Assembly: GCF_001590795.1 (NCBI RefSeq)
Contig: NZ_JXDL01000001.1
Coordinates: 568,825-632,824 of the forward strand
Reading direction: 5' to 3'
Source: Bradyrhizobium sp. AT1
GTDB lineage: Bacteria > Pseudomonadota > Alphaproteobacteria > Rhizobiales > Xanthobacteraceae
DNA: 64,000 nucleotides
The notes under the pieces: generated by a model
Databases searched by the model: none
What the model saw: only the letters and a program-made list of their open reading frames with translations
What the model was told of the DNA's origin: nothing
Shown: piece by piece, positions 48,188 through 57,099 of the stretch
How the letters are laid out: each line of letters opens with the position of its first letter
Numbering within the stretch: the first letter of the stretch is position 1
Position numbers and translations under genes: made by a program

Positions 48188-51100
48188 CTATTTTTCCGCA
48201 GCTCTCGGTTTTGCGGTCCGTACGATCGAAACGTGCTGAGTGTCGTCCGACCGGAGCAATGCGGAAAAGCCGATCATCAGTGCAACGCATGCAACGCTTA
48301 CGAAAAGCTGAGCCCCCAGGCTACCGGACGACATTGACACTTCGAAGCGAGCGACGATCGACAGAAAAATCCCGAGACAGAGAACTTCCAGCGGCCGTTG
48401 TCCGCATAGAATGATAGGGCGCAACAAGATATTGTTCCGACTGGCCCAGCTGCGCGGAATGAAACGCGCGGCCAAAATTGCGAACGCAACAAATTGCATC
48501 AGACGCAGTACGCCAAGGTTGGTCTTATCGGTCAAGAAAGCGAGTTCCGTCGATTGACTGAGATAAGTAAGATAGCCGCGAAAGAGTGCCAGACCGCATA
48601 GATAGGCGATCGAAATCGCAATCGCGGTTTTGGAGCGCAAGAAGAGTGCGATTCTGTCGGTCCCCCCAAACCCGCACCATGCACCAAATCCGAAGAGGAA
48701 TTGCCAAGCAAAGGGGTTCAAAGGCCATTTCCCAGCCGGGTATGCTTGCAGATTCCAATCAAGAACTTGGGAGAGAAGATAGACAATGATCGAGGCCGCG
48801 AGGGCAATTGTCGGAAGACGATATAGCAACCAGAGAAAAATGGGGAAGAGGGGGAGCAGAACAATGTACAGAGCCAGTGGCTCTGCATCGATCGGCTGGA
48901 ACTTGAGATTCAGGGCTTGGCGGATTGTTTCTGCGGCATTGTCGACCATGCCTGCCACGTTGAATTCGTCTATCATGTCCGCGTCGCCAAAGCGTAAGGC
49001 GAGGTAGCTCACCGTCGCAACATAAATCGCGAAGAGAAAAACGTAGGCAACGTAAGCCTGGCCCGCGCGCGTGAGGATCAGTCGAACCACCGCCCTCAGG
49101 CCGTGATTGCGGATTACTGGATAATACGCCGAGGCCATCGTGTAACCCGAGATGAACACGAAGACCTCTATGGCTCCACTAAAGCCCGGGTTGCTCAGGC
49201 CGATTCGGTTTTGGAGTTCTAATCGAAAACTACCCAAAGATAGGAGGAGCAGCGCGAGACCCATAAAAAGGTCGAGACGCAAATCGCGCTTGACCAATAC
49301 AACCGTTTGCTGCTGGCCGCTCCACTTTTTCCGCGATGCCTGAATGAACTCCGTGACGTCCTCGCTGAGTTCGTCGGTATAGCTCGCCAACAGCTGTTCA
49401 GCTTCGGTCAGGGGCGTACCCTCGCCCAACAGGCGGCTATCGTCGTTTGAGCCGCGCCATAGAGCGGCGGCCTGCTCCAGATGAGCGCGAAGCTGAAAAT
49501 ATCGGCGATCTCTCGCAATGTGGTCGTGCGCCGTCTTCCAATGAGTAATCAGGGCTTCATGCGAGACGCGAACGCGTGCAACTTGTCCGTCGCCCTCGGC
49601 AACGAGGAGACGCACCTTCTCGTGCAGGAGGGCATCGACGACCTTGCGCGCAGAGCTGCCATCTGGAAACCGCGATATCGGAGCCGCGCGCGCGGTCGGC
49701 ATCGCCTCCGCGCCGCCAATGGTGACCAAAGTGCGCAGCACTCTGGGCAGGGCAGCCTTCATGTCCTCTGGCCATTTTGAAAAGACCTCTTCCGCCCGCG
49801 TGGCGATTGCACCCGTCAGGCCGCCAAGTTTCATCATCGAGGAATATGTCAGCAGCGAGCGGCCTTCATTCTCGATGTCGGTCTTGTATAGCTCATCGAG
49901 CAAGAACGAGAGCAGTGGCAGGGCACCCGGCTCGGTCGAGGCCTCTTTCGCGAGCATCGCATCGAGCCTGATACCACCTGGATCGGCTTCAAAATCGACT
50001 CCAGCTGCGTTAGCCGGTTGACGGATGATTTCTATGATCTCGTCCTGACTCGGAGGAAGCAAATCGAGTCGTCGACTACCGAACGCCATCTCGATCAGGC
50101 GGGGCGTATCTGCGGCACGATGCCAATAGTCACTACGCATGGTTGCGATCACGAGCACGCGCCCCGATTTTGCAAGGCCATCGAGACAATCAACAAAGGC
50201 AATGCGGTCCTCAGCAGTGATTTCACCGGCCGTGAAAAGCTCCTCCAACTGATCCACCACGATGGCCAGTCGTGCGACCTCGGTTTGCAGCAAGTCGTTG
50301 CGCGACCGGGCAGCTTCCTCAATCTTGTCGAGCGTTGCGGCCAGCAGGAAAGCGGGGTTATCTGTCGAGGCCCGGAGATGTTGCCCCAGCTCTGCAGGGC
50401 CTTGCCTGAGCGTCAGGAGTTCGGGAATCGCGTGATCGGCAGTGAGAGCCTCTGCGAGAGCGGAGAACGGGCCCCCGGGGCTCCCGGGGCGCATGACCGC
50501 ACGTCGCCATAACCCTACGCCCGGAACAATTCCGCGGCCGACCAGCGCAGGCAAGACACCGGCTTGCGCAAGGGACGATTTGCCGGCACCGCTCGCGCCC
50601 AGAATGAGCAGGAACGCCCGGCCATCCTCGGCGTGGCCGGTCAATTGCTCGATCGCGGCCTTGGTCGCGGTATTGCGGCCGAAGAAGATCGGTGCGTGTT
50701 CAAAGCGGTAACCATCCAGCCCCCGAAACGGACTACCGGAATGCCAGGTTCGCTCCGAGGCGCTCTTCTCGTCCGTCGAGGCCTGGATACGATGCTCGAT
50801 GAGGGCTCTCAAATCGCTTTCGATCTTGTCATCGAAGTCCTCGAGATCGATGAATTCGCGAAAGGCGCCTTTGAATACTCCTTTGTCGACGAACCAGCGT
50901 TCCCAGAACTCGTTGAGCTTGTCCCACTGCTGTTCTGCCGCGGCTTTGGCGTTCCTGTCTTTCAGCGAGACGGTCGGATCTGCCTGCTTCCGGTAGGCCA
51001 GGAGATCGGGCACTCCATTTTTCCTCTGTGCGGCTACCGCATCCTCGAACTCCCATTCCGTCCCAGTGACGGGAAAGCGGCCTCCGATGCCCTCGTATTT

Positions 51101-51361
51101 CCGTTTCTCAGTTTCGTGCGGCAGCTCGGTTCCGAGACGAGACCACACGATCAAGACGAAAATGTCGGTCACGCTGGGTGGCGTTATGTTGTCCTGAAAG
51201 TGCTGGTTGGCGAGCATCGGCTCGACCTCCCACAGGACCACTTCGATGGAAAAGTAACGCGCGTAGTCCTTGGCCAGCTTCTCTATAATGAGGGCGACGC
51301 GTCGCCTTTCGGGAATGACGTCCCCTGGCGAGGAGATGAAAATGCGCAAAACGTTTGCCAC
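48188..51361 (-). CDS. DUF4062-STAND ATPase-OpgC-like membrane fusion protein
   Basis: This 1057-residue protein has three parts. Residues 5-110 are a DUF4062 domain (RIFISSPGDVIPERRRVALI, FVLIVWSRLGTELP, GTEWEFEDA), common at the N-terminus of STAND proteins. Residues 210-620 are an nSTAND1-type P-loop ATPase: FFGRN, Walker A GASGAGKSS at 255-263, Walker B AIVVDQLEELF at 366-376, MRSDYW as sensor, and a winged-helix end (VRVSHEALITHW). Residues 690-1035 are a ten-helix OpgC-like domain with FVFISGYTMASAYY, YLALRFGDADMIDEFNVAGM and LDWNLQAYPAGKWPLNPFAW. Its first helix (LRLDLFMGLALLLLSLGSF) lacks the Arg and His of true OpgC. The start is GTG with GGGGGAACC upstream. It is divergent from a TIR gene. 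A role in immunity is inference. Confidence 0.85.
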   Translation of the reverse strand: MANVLRIFISSPGDVIPERRRVALIIEKLAKDYARYFSIEVVLWEVEPMLANQHFQDNITPPSVTDIFVLIVWSRLGTELPHETEKRKYEGIGGRFPVTGTEWEFEDAVAAQRKNGVPDLLAYRKQADPTVSLKDRNAKAAAEQQWDKLNEFWERWFVDKGVFKGAFREFIDLEDFDDKIESDLRALIEHRIQASTDEKSASERTWHSGSPFRGLDGYRFEHAPIFFGRNTATKAAIEQLTGHAEDGRAFLLILGASGAGKSSLAQAGVLPALVGRGIVPGVGLWRRAVMRPGSPGGPFSALAEALTADHAIPELLTLRQGPAELGQHLRASTDNPAFLLAATLDKIEEAARSRNDLLQTEVARLAIVVDQLEELFTAGEITAEDRIAFVDCLDGLAKSGRVLVIATMRSDYWHRAADTPRLIEMAFGSRRLDLLPPSQDEIIEIIRQPANAAGVDFEADPGGIRLDAMLAKEASTEPGALPLLSFLLDELYKTDIENEGRSLLTYSSMMKLGGLTGAIATRAEEVFSKWPEDMKAALPRVLRTLVTIGGAEAMPTARAAPISRFPDGSSARKVVDALLHEKVRLLVAEGDGQVARVRVSHEALITHWKTAHDHIARDRRYFQLRAHLEQAAALWRGSNDDSRLLGEGTPLTEAEQLLASYTDELSEDVTEFIQASRKKWSGQQQTVVLVKRDLRLDLFMGLALLLLSLGSFRLELQNRIGLSNPGFSGAIEVFVFISGYTMASAYYPVIRNHGLRAVVRLILTRAGQAYVAYVFLFAIYVATVSYLALRFGDADMIDEFNVAGMVDNAAETIRQALNLKFQPIDAEPLALYIVLLPLFPIFLWLLYRLPTIALAASIIVYLLSQVLDWNLQAYPAGKWPLNPFAWQFLFGFGAWCGFGGTDRIALFLRSKTAIAISIAYLCGLALFRGYLTYLSQSTELAFLTDKTNLGVLRLMQFVAFAILAARFIPRSWASRNNILLRPIILCGQRPLEVLCLGIFLSIVARFEVSMSSGSLGAQLFVSVACVALMIGFSALLRSDDTQHVSIVRTAKPRAAEK

Positions 51362-51766
51362 AGGTTCCCCCTGCCAATGACGGCTGCACTAACGCCACAG
51401 TACAACGGAAATCCCGAGATGGAAGTCGGCGCACAACCAGTCGATGGCGCCTCCCGCAAAGCGTGTGTTGGTGGGCTCCGGTTGCAGTGCGGAAGCTGGC
51501 GATCTCCGCGATGCAGTGATTGACCCCTGGCCGCGCATACACTCCTGCCTGATGAGCTCGAACTTTGTCTCTTCGTCGCATTCGCTATCGCCCACCTGAA
51601 CGCACGCCCGACACCTCGTGCCATGGAGGAGGGTAAGTATCTCGGCCCAAAAATTAGACGTGGTCGTGTGAACTCCCTCACAGAGCGACGCTCCGCGCGG
51701 GTCCATGCTTCCCGGAGGTCACCCGAATTGTGGACAGGGCCGAATTGTAACAAGGGGAAGCGCGTC
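51362..51766. promoter_or_regulatory. Divergent intergenic region, STAND gene and TIR gene
   Basis: About 400 bases separate the two starts. I find no gene, hairpin with a U-tract, or EcfG box. Frames on both strands are open for some distance but lack ribosome-binding sites. Promoters for both genes must lie here, so co-regulation is possible. Confidence 0.45.
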
Positions 51767-53152
51767 ATGGCTCCCAACCCGATTTTCATCAGCCACCGGT
51801 TCGAATACAGCCGGATCGCCCGTGCGATGAAGAAGGTCATCGAGACCGCTTCGCATGGACAAATCGATGTCTTCATTTCGGAGGACATTCCGCGCGGCAA
51901 TGAATGGCGGCCCTTGATTGAGCATCATCTACGGACGGCGCAAAGCCTGTTTCTGCTTTACGGCGCGCCTTATGAGGACTGGTCCTGGTGCTTCTATGAA
52001 GCCGGATATTTTGCCGCCGCAGAACCGGCCGTCGCCGATCGACGGATCTTCTGCCTGATCCGCCCGAACGTGAACCCGCCGGGTCCGCTCAGCCATCTGC
52101 AGATGCTGACGAGCAAGGATCAGCTCATCAAGGAGCTGATCGGCATTTTCGAGAGGAACGCCCTCGACGTAGATGCCAACGAATTGCGCGGGCTGGTCGC
52201 CAAGCTGGATAGCAGTCTGTTCGGCGAGATCCGCGAGTTCGACGGTTATCCGCGCGTGCATTTCGTGGCGTCCGACGCCGAACTCGCCCAGGGGAAGATT
52301 CCGCCTGCGGCCCAGTTCACCGGCGACGACAATGTGCTCGGCGATCTCTTCACCATCCAGGCGCGATCCGTACCCTGGTGCAAGGTCCAGAAGCTGGCAA
52401 ATACGGAAAGTGGAAAGCTGAACTTCGTGTACAAATGGCTCGAGGAAACCGCGCAGATACTGCTTGCGGCGCGCGAGAACGAGTTCGTCGCGCCGCAGGC
52501 CGTGCTGATCGGGCGCGGCGGCCGGCGCTACCGGACCCTGCTGCACCGAGCGCGTGTCCAGGGCGATGGCGATTATCGCTGCGAATTCCTGGCGATCGAG
52601 GAGGTCGGCGGACCGCTGACCGGGCTGTCGAGCAAGCAGCTCTCGCTATTGACCGCCATTCGCATGGGCTACCGGTTCAGGTCCGAGATCATCCAGAAAT
52701 TCCCTGCCGATTTCGACGCGCAGTCGTCCGACGAGCGCGAGCGCAGGATCCAGCAGATCCCACGCGTCATTGAGGATCTCACGGTCGAGTCGAAGACGCG
52801 CGGCAATATCAGCACGGAAGACTTTCTGGCGGCATTCGACGACGTCGAAAGCGAGAAGATGTCGCGTCTGCTGGACTACTGGCCGATCCTGGCGCGCGAG
52901 ATGTACAAGTCGCTGGGGCTGTCGAGCGACGGAAAGACCGTCATTCGGCCCGGCCTGGTCGGTTCGGACGTCGAACGTTACCGTACGGCCCTCAAGGGCA
53001 TGCGGCTGCTCAACATCGAGTTTCTGTCGCGGAGCTGCGCGCGTGTCGCGCAGATGATGAAGCGATCCGAGCAGGAGCTGACCGACAACGCCAAGGCGCT
53101 CGAAGATGCCGTCAAGTCGCTGACCGGTCCGGACATCAAGACGGCGGCGTGA
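51767..53152 (+). CDS. TIR-domain protein
   Basis: This 461-residue protein has an N-terminal TIR domain (residues about 4-150): NPIFISHRFEYSRIARAMKK is the first strand and helix, IDVFISEDIPRGNEWRP the second, SLFLLYGAPYEDWSWCFYEA contains the probable catalytic Glu78, and DRRIFCLIRPN follows. Bacterial TIR domains cut NAD or make cyclic ADP-ribose signals. The remaining 300 residues (VYKWLEETAQILLAARENEF, LIGRGGRRYRTLLHRARVQG) are not recognised and could be sensor or partner-binding. The ribosome-binding site AAGGGGAAG is good. It is paired head to head with the STAND fusion gene. Confidence 0.85.
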   Translation: MAPNPIFISHRFEYSRIARAMKKVIETASHGQIDVFISEDIPRGNEWRPLIEHHLRTAQSLFLLYGAPYEDWSWCFYEAGYFAAAEPAVADRRIFCLIRPNVNPPGPLSHLQMLTSKDQLIKELIGIFERNALDVDANELRGLVAKLDSSLFGEIREFDGYPRVHFVASDAELAQGKIPPAAQFTGDDNVLGDLFTIQARSVPWCKVQKLANTESGKLNFVYKWLEETAQILLAARENEFVAPQAVLIGRGGRRYRTLLHRARVQGDGDYRCEFLAIEEVGGPLTGLSSKQLSLLTAIRMGYRFRSEIIQKFPADFDAQSSDERERRIQQIPRVIEDLTVESKTRGNISTEDFLAAFDDVESEKMSRLLDYWPILAREMYKSLGLSSDGKTVIRPGLVGSDVERYRTALKGMRLLNIEFLSRSCARVAQMMKRSEQELTDNAKALEDAVKSLTGPDIKTAA

Positions 53153-53164
53153 GGCCTGCGCGCC

Positions 53165-54193
53165 TCAGCGATACCTGTCGCGGAACTCGCGCGGGCTCGC
53201 GCCGGTCCAGCTGCGGAAGGCGCGGGAGAAGCTCTTCTCGTTGCGGAAGCCGGCAATCTCGGCGATCCGCTTGATCGGCGTGCGGCCGCGCATCAGCTCC
53301 TGCTTGGCCAGCTCGAATTTTGCCTCTTCCTTGAGGTCGCGCAGCGAGGTGGATTCCTCGCGCAGGCGACGATGCATGGTGCGGGTTGAGAGCGCAAGCT
53401 CGCTTGCGACGTCCTCGGCCCCGAGGCTGCGTCCGCGCGCATTGCGCAGCACGCGGCGGACACGCTCGACCAGCAGGCGGTCGCGCCGATAGGGCAGCAC
53501 GGTCAGCCGCAGCGCGCCCTTGAGCATGTTGTCGAGATCGGCGGCGCTGCGCGTGAGCGGCAGCGAGAGATAATGCTTGTCGAAGATGATGCGGGCGCCG
53601 TCCGCATCGAAGCGGATGGTCCGGCAAAAGATGGTCGGATAGACCGAGACATGGCCGGGTTCGGGGTAAGGGAATTCCGCCGCGCGCAGCGCGATCTTTG
53701 AATCGACGGCCCAGCAGGAGAAGCCGAGCACGTAGCGGAGCAGTGTGACCAGGCAGAATTCGCGAAAAGCGCCGAGATCGCGCAGTTCCCGGATGGAGAC
53801 CATCGCGGTCTCTTCGCCCACCTCGAGATCGAGCAGCACGTCCTCGGTGAGCAGGCGATGATGCCGGCACCAGCGCTTGAGCGCGACCTCCAGCGTGGGC
53901 GCCGTGATCGAGGCGCGGCACAGCATGCCGTAGGTGCCGAAGGGCAGGCGCCGCGAGAACCAGCCCAGCGCCTCGTCGTCGAGCTCACGCATGGCATGGC
54001 CGGCCAGGGCCTCGAACTGGGCGGCCGTGACCCGCCCATCCCGAGAATTGACAAGCTCTGGCGCTACCTGACCCCGCTGGAGGGCTTCGGCCGGGTCCAG
54101 TCCGTATCGCGCGTAGGCGGCAACCACGCCGCGGACAAAGGCGGCAGGGGTGACGGCGCGGCGCGGGATCGCCGTTGCGGCTTGAAAGGGCAT
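53165..54193 (-). CDS. AraC-family regulator, probable control of leucine catabolism
   Basis: This 342-residue protein has an N-terminal arabinose_bd-type (OruR-like) sensor domain and a C-terminal AraC domain (LGAEDVASELALSTRTMHRR, then RIAEIAGFRNEKSFSRAFRS WTGASPREFR). It is divergent from ivd with a 100-nt gap, the usual place for a pathway regulator. The effector is probably an intermediate of leucine breakdown, by position only. Confidence 0.88.
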   Translation of the reverse strand: MPFQAATAIPRRAVTPAAFVRGVVAAYARYGLDPAEALQRGQVAPELVNSRDGRVTAAQFEALAGHAMRELDDEALGWFSRRLPFGTYGMLCRASITAPTLEVALKRWCRHHRLLTEDVLLDLEVGEETAMVSIRELRDLGAFREFCLVTLLRYVLGFSCWAVDSKIALRAAEFPYPEPGHVSVYPTIFCRTIRFDADGARIIFDKHYLSLPLTRSAADLDNMLKGALRLTVLPYRRDRLLVERVRRVLRNARGRSLGAEDVASELALSTRTMHRRLREESTSLRDLKEEAKFELAKQELMRGRTPIKRIAEIAGFRNEKSFSRAFRSWTGASPREFRDRYR

Positions 54194-54293
54194 GCGAAAA
54201 TCCTCGCCAAGTTTGGCGGAAAATGCAACCTTTTCGACCGCAAGAGGACCTCGACCCCGCTAGGTTCGGTCCCCAAAATACGGAGGACTCGCC

Positions 54294-55466
54294 TTGAATA
54301 TCCCGAGCATCGATTTCGATCTGGGCGAAGACATCAGCCTGCTGCGCGACACGCTGCGCGCCTTTGTCGACGCGGAGATCACGCCGCGGGCCGCCGAGAT
54401 CGAGAAGGCCAATCTGTTCCCGGCCGACCTGTGGAAGCGCTTCGGCGACCTCGGCCTGCTCGGCATGACCGCGCCGGAGCAATATGGCGGCTCGAGCATG
54501 GGCTATCTCGCCCACATCGTCGCCATGGAGGAGATTTCGCGCGGCTCCGCAGCCGTGGGCCTGTCCTACGGCGCCCATTCCAACCTCTGCGTCAACCAGA
54601 TCCGCCGCAACGGCAACGACGCGCAGCGCCAGCGCTATCTGCCGAAGCTGATCTCCGGCGACTATGTCGGCGCGCTCGCGATGTCCGAGCCGGGCGCCGG
54701 TTCCGACGTGGTCTCGATGAAGCTGCGCGCCGACAAGCGCGGCGACCGCTACGTCCTCAACGGCTCCAAGATGTGGATCACCAATGGCGGCGATGCCGAC
54801 GTGCTGGTGGTCTATGCCAAGACCGATCCGGAGGCCGGCCCGCGCGGCATGACCGCGTTCCTCATCGAAAAGGGCTTCAAGGGCTTCACCCACGGCCAGC
54901 ATCTCGACAAGCTCGGCATGCGCGGCTCCAACACCTATCCTTTGTTCTTCGACGATTGCGAGGTGCCGGAGGAGAACGTGATGGGCAAGGTGGGTGAGGG
55001 CGTCAAGGTGCTGATGTCCGGCCTCGACTACGAGCGCGCGGTGCTGTCGGGCGGCCCGCTCGGCATCATGGCGGCCTGCATGGACGCGGTGGTGCCCTAC
55101 ATGCACGAGCGCAAGCAGTTCGGCCAGCCGATCGGTGATTTCCAGCTGATGCAGGGCAAGCTCGCCGACATGTATGCGACCTGGCAGGCGACGCGCGCCT
55201 ATGTCTATGCGGTGGGCAAGGCCTGCGACCGCGCCGACCATGCGCGCAGTTTGCGCAAGGATGCTGCTGCCGCGATCCTGTATTCCGCGGAGAAGGCGAC
55301 GTGGATGGCCGGCGAGGCGATCCAGGCGCTCGGCGGCGTCGGCTACACCAGCGAATTTCCCGTGGGGCGTCTCTGGCGCGATGCAAAACTCTACGAGATC
55401 GGTGCCGGCACCTCGGAGGTCCGCCGCATGCTGATCGGCCGCGAATTGATGGCCGAGACGGCTTAA
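54294..55466 (+). CDS. ivd: Isovaleryl-CoA dehydrogenase
   Basis: This 390-residue FAD-dependent acyl-CoA dehydrogenase oxidises isovaleryl-CoA to 3-methylcrotonyl-CoA in leucine degradation. [14 protein letters not shown] binds FAD. The catalytic Glu247 is in GLDYERAVL, the position used by isovaleryl-CoA dehydrogenases, while [15 protein letters not shown] has Gly where other family members carry the base. The start is TTG at 54294 with CGGAGGACTC upstream. It is the first gene of the operon and is followed by mccB after 24 nt. Confidence 0.95.
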   Translation: MNIPSIDFDLGEDISLLRDTLRAFVDAEITPRAAEIEKANLFPADLWKRFGDLGLLGMTAPEQYGGSSMGYLAHIVAMEEISRGSAAVGLSYGAHSNLCVNQIRRNGNDAQRQRYLPKLISGDYVGALAMSEPGAGSDVVSMKLRADKRGDRYVLNGSKMWITNGGDADVLVVYAKTDPEAGPRGMTAFLIEKGFKGFTHGQHLDKLGMRGSNTYPLFFDDCEVPEENVMGKVGEGVKVLMSGLDYERAVLSGGPLGIMAACMDAVVPYMHERKQFGQPIGDFQLMQGKLADMYATWQATRAYVYAVGKACDRADHARSLRKDAAAAILYSAEKATWMAGEAIQALGGVGYTSEFPVGRLWRDAKLYEIGAGTSEVRRMLIGRELMAETA

Positions 55467-55490
55467 AACGTTCACCTCATTGGAATCATC

Positions 55491-57095
55491 ATGCCGCTCC
55501 ATTCCAGCATCGATCCGTCTTCATCAGACTTTGCGCGCAATTCCGAGGCCATGCGCAACCTCGTCGCTGACTTGCGCGAAAAACTCAGTCAGGTCGCCGG
55601 CGGCGGTGGCGAGGTCTCGCGCAACCGCCACACCTCGCGCGGCAAGATGCTGGCGCGCGAGCGCGTCGACCTCCTGGTCGATCCCGGCACCTCGTTCCTG
55701 GAGCTGTCGCCGCTCGCGGCCTATGGCCTCTATGGCGGCGACGTGCATTCGGCGAGCGTCGTGACGGGGGTGGGGCGCATCGCCGGCCGCGAATGCGTGA
55801 TCGTTGCCAACGATGCCACAATCAAGGGCGGTACCTATTATCCGATGACCGTGAAGAAGCATCTGCGCGCGCAGGACATCGCGCGGCAGAACAATCTTCC
55901 CTGCGTCTACATGGTCGATTCCGGCGGCGCGTTCCTGCCGCTGCAGGACGAGATCTTCCCGGACGAGCGCCATTTCGGCCGCATCTTCTACAACCAGGCG
56001 CAGATGTCGTCCCAGGGTATCCCGCAGATCGCGATCGTGATGGGCTCCTGCACCGCCGGGGGCGCCTATGTCCCGGCGATGTCGGACGAGAGCATCATCG
56101 TGCGGAATCAAGGCACCATCTTCCTCGGCGGCCCGCCGCTGGTGAAAGCGGCGACCGGCGAGGTGGTGAGCGCTGAGGAGCTCGGCGGCGCCGACGTGCA
56201 TTCGCGGCAGTCGGGCGTGACCGATCATTACGCCCAGAACGATGCCCATGCGATCGGCATCGCGCGGCGGATCCTCGGCACGCTGAAGCCGTCGACGCGG
56301 CCGAACCTCAACATGCATCCGCCACGCGAGCCGCTGTTCGCCGCGGAGGAGATCTACGGCGTGGTGCCGGTCGACGGGCGCAAGCCGTTCGACGTGCGCG
56401 ACATCATCGCGCGCGTTGTCGACGGCTCGGAGTTCGACGAGTTCAAGAAGCTCTACGGCACGACGCTGGTGTGCGGCTTCGCCCATATCTGGGGCTATCC
56501 AGTCGGCATCATCGCCAACAACGGCATCCTGTTCAGCGAGAGCTCGCTGAAGGGCGCCCATTTCATCGAGCTGTGCTGCCAGCGCGGCATTCCCCTTGTT
56601 TTCCTGCAGAACATCACCGGCTTCATGGTCGGCAAGAAATACGAAGCCGGCGGCATCGCACGCGACGGCGCCAAGCTGGTGACGGCGGTGGCGACCGCGT
56701 CGGTGCCGAAATTCACCGTCGTGATCGGCGGCTCCTACGGCGCCGGCAATTACGGCATGTGCGGCCGTGCCTATTCGCCGCGCTTCCTCTGGATGTGGCC
56801 GAACGCGCGCATCTCGGTGATGGGCGGCGAGCAGGCCTCGATGGTGCTGAGCCAGGTTCGCCGCGACAATATCGAGGCCAAGGGCGATAGCTGGTCGAAG
56901 GACGAGGAAGATAAATTCCGCAAGCCGATCCGTGACCAATATGAGAGCCAGGGGCACCCATACTATGCGACCGCACGGCTCTGGGACGACGGCGTGATCG
57001 ACCCGGCCGACACGCGTCTCGTGCTCGGCCTCGGCCTCTCGGCGGCGTCGAATGCGCCGATCGAGCCGACGAAATTCGGCCTGTTCAGGATGTGA
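55491..57095 (+). CDS. mccB: Methylcrotonoyl-CoA carboxylase, beta (carboxyltransferase) subunit
   Basis: This 534-residue subunit transfers the carboxyl group from biotin to 3-methylcrotonyl-CoA. The crotonase-like halves are seen in [40 protein letters not shown] and [20 protein letters not shown], then [16 protein letters not shown]. The sequence [20 protein letters not shown] near the N-terminus is typical. It lies between ivd and mccA. Confidence 0.96.
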   Translation: MPLHSSIDPSSSDFARNSEAMRNLVADLREKLSQVAGGGGEVSRNRHTSRGKMLARERVDLLVDPGTSFLELSPLAAYGLYGGDVHSASVVTGVGRIAGRECVIVANDATIKGGTYYPMTVKKHLRAQDIARQNNLPCVYMVDSGGAFLPLQDEIFPDERHFGRIFYNQAQMSSQGIPQIAIVMGSCTAGGAYVPAMSDESIIVRNQGTIFLGGPPLVKAATGEVVSAEELGGADVHSRQSGVTDHYAQNDAHAIGIARRILGTLKPSTRPNLNMHPPREPLFAAEEIYGVVPVDGRKPFDVRDIIARVVDGSEFDEFKKLYGTTLVCGFAHIWGYPVGIIANNGILFSESSLKGAHFIELCCQRGIPLVFLQNITGFMVGKKYEAGGIARDGAKLVTAVATASVPKFTVVIGGSYGAGNYGMCGRAYSPRFLWMWPNARISVMGGEQASMVLSQVRRDNIEAKGDSWSKDEEDKFRKPIRDQYESQGHPYYATARLWDDGVIDPADTRLVLGLGLSAASNAPIEPTKFGLFRM

Positions 57096-57099
57096 TGCG

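Noticed and set aside
48188..51361. Frameshift or misassembly joining an ATPase gene to opgC
   Set aside because: The frame is continuous, the linker region (620-690) is ordinary coding sequence, and the fused copy differs from the neighbouring opgC throughout, so a simple assembly collapse is unlikely. Read data would settle it.
53985..56957. Long leftward frames opposite ivd and mccB
   Set aside because: They are antisense shadows of two well-supported leucine catabolic genes.
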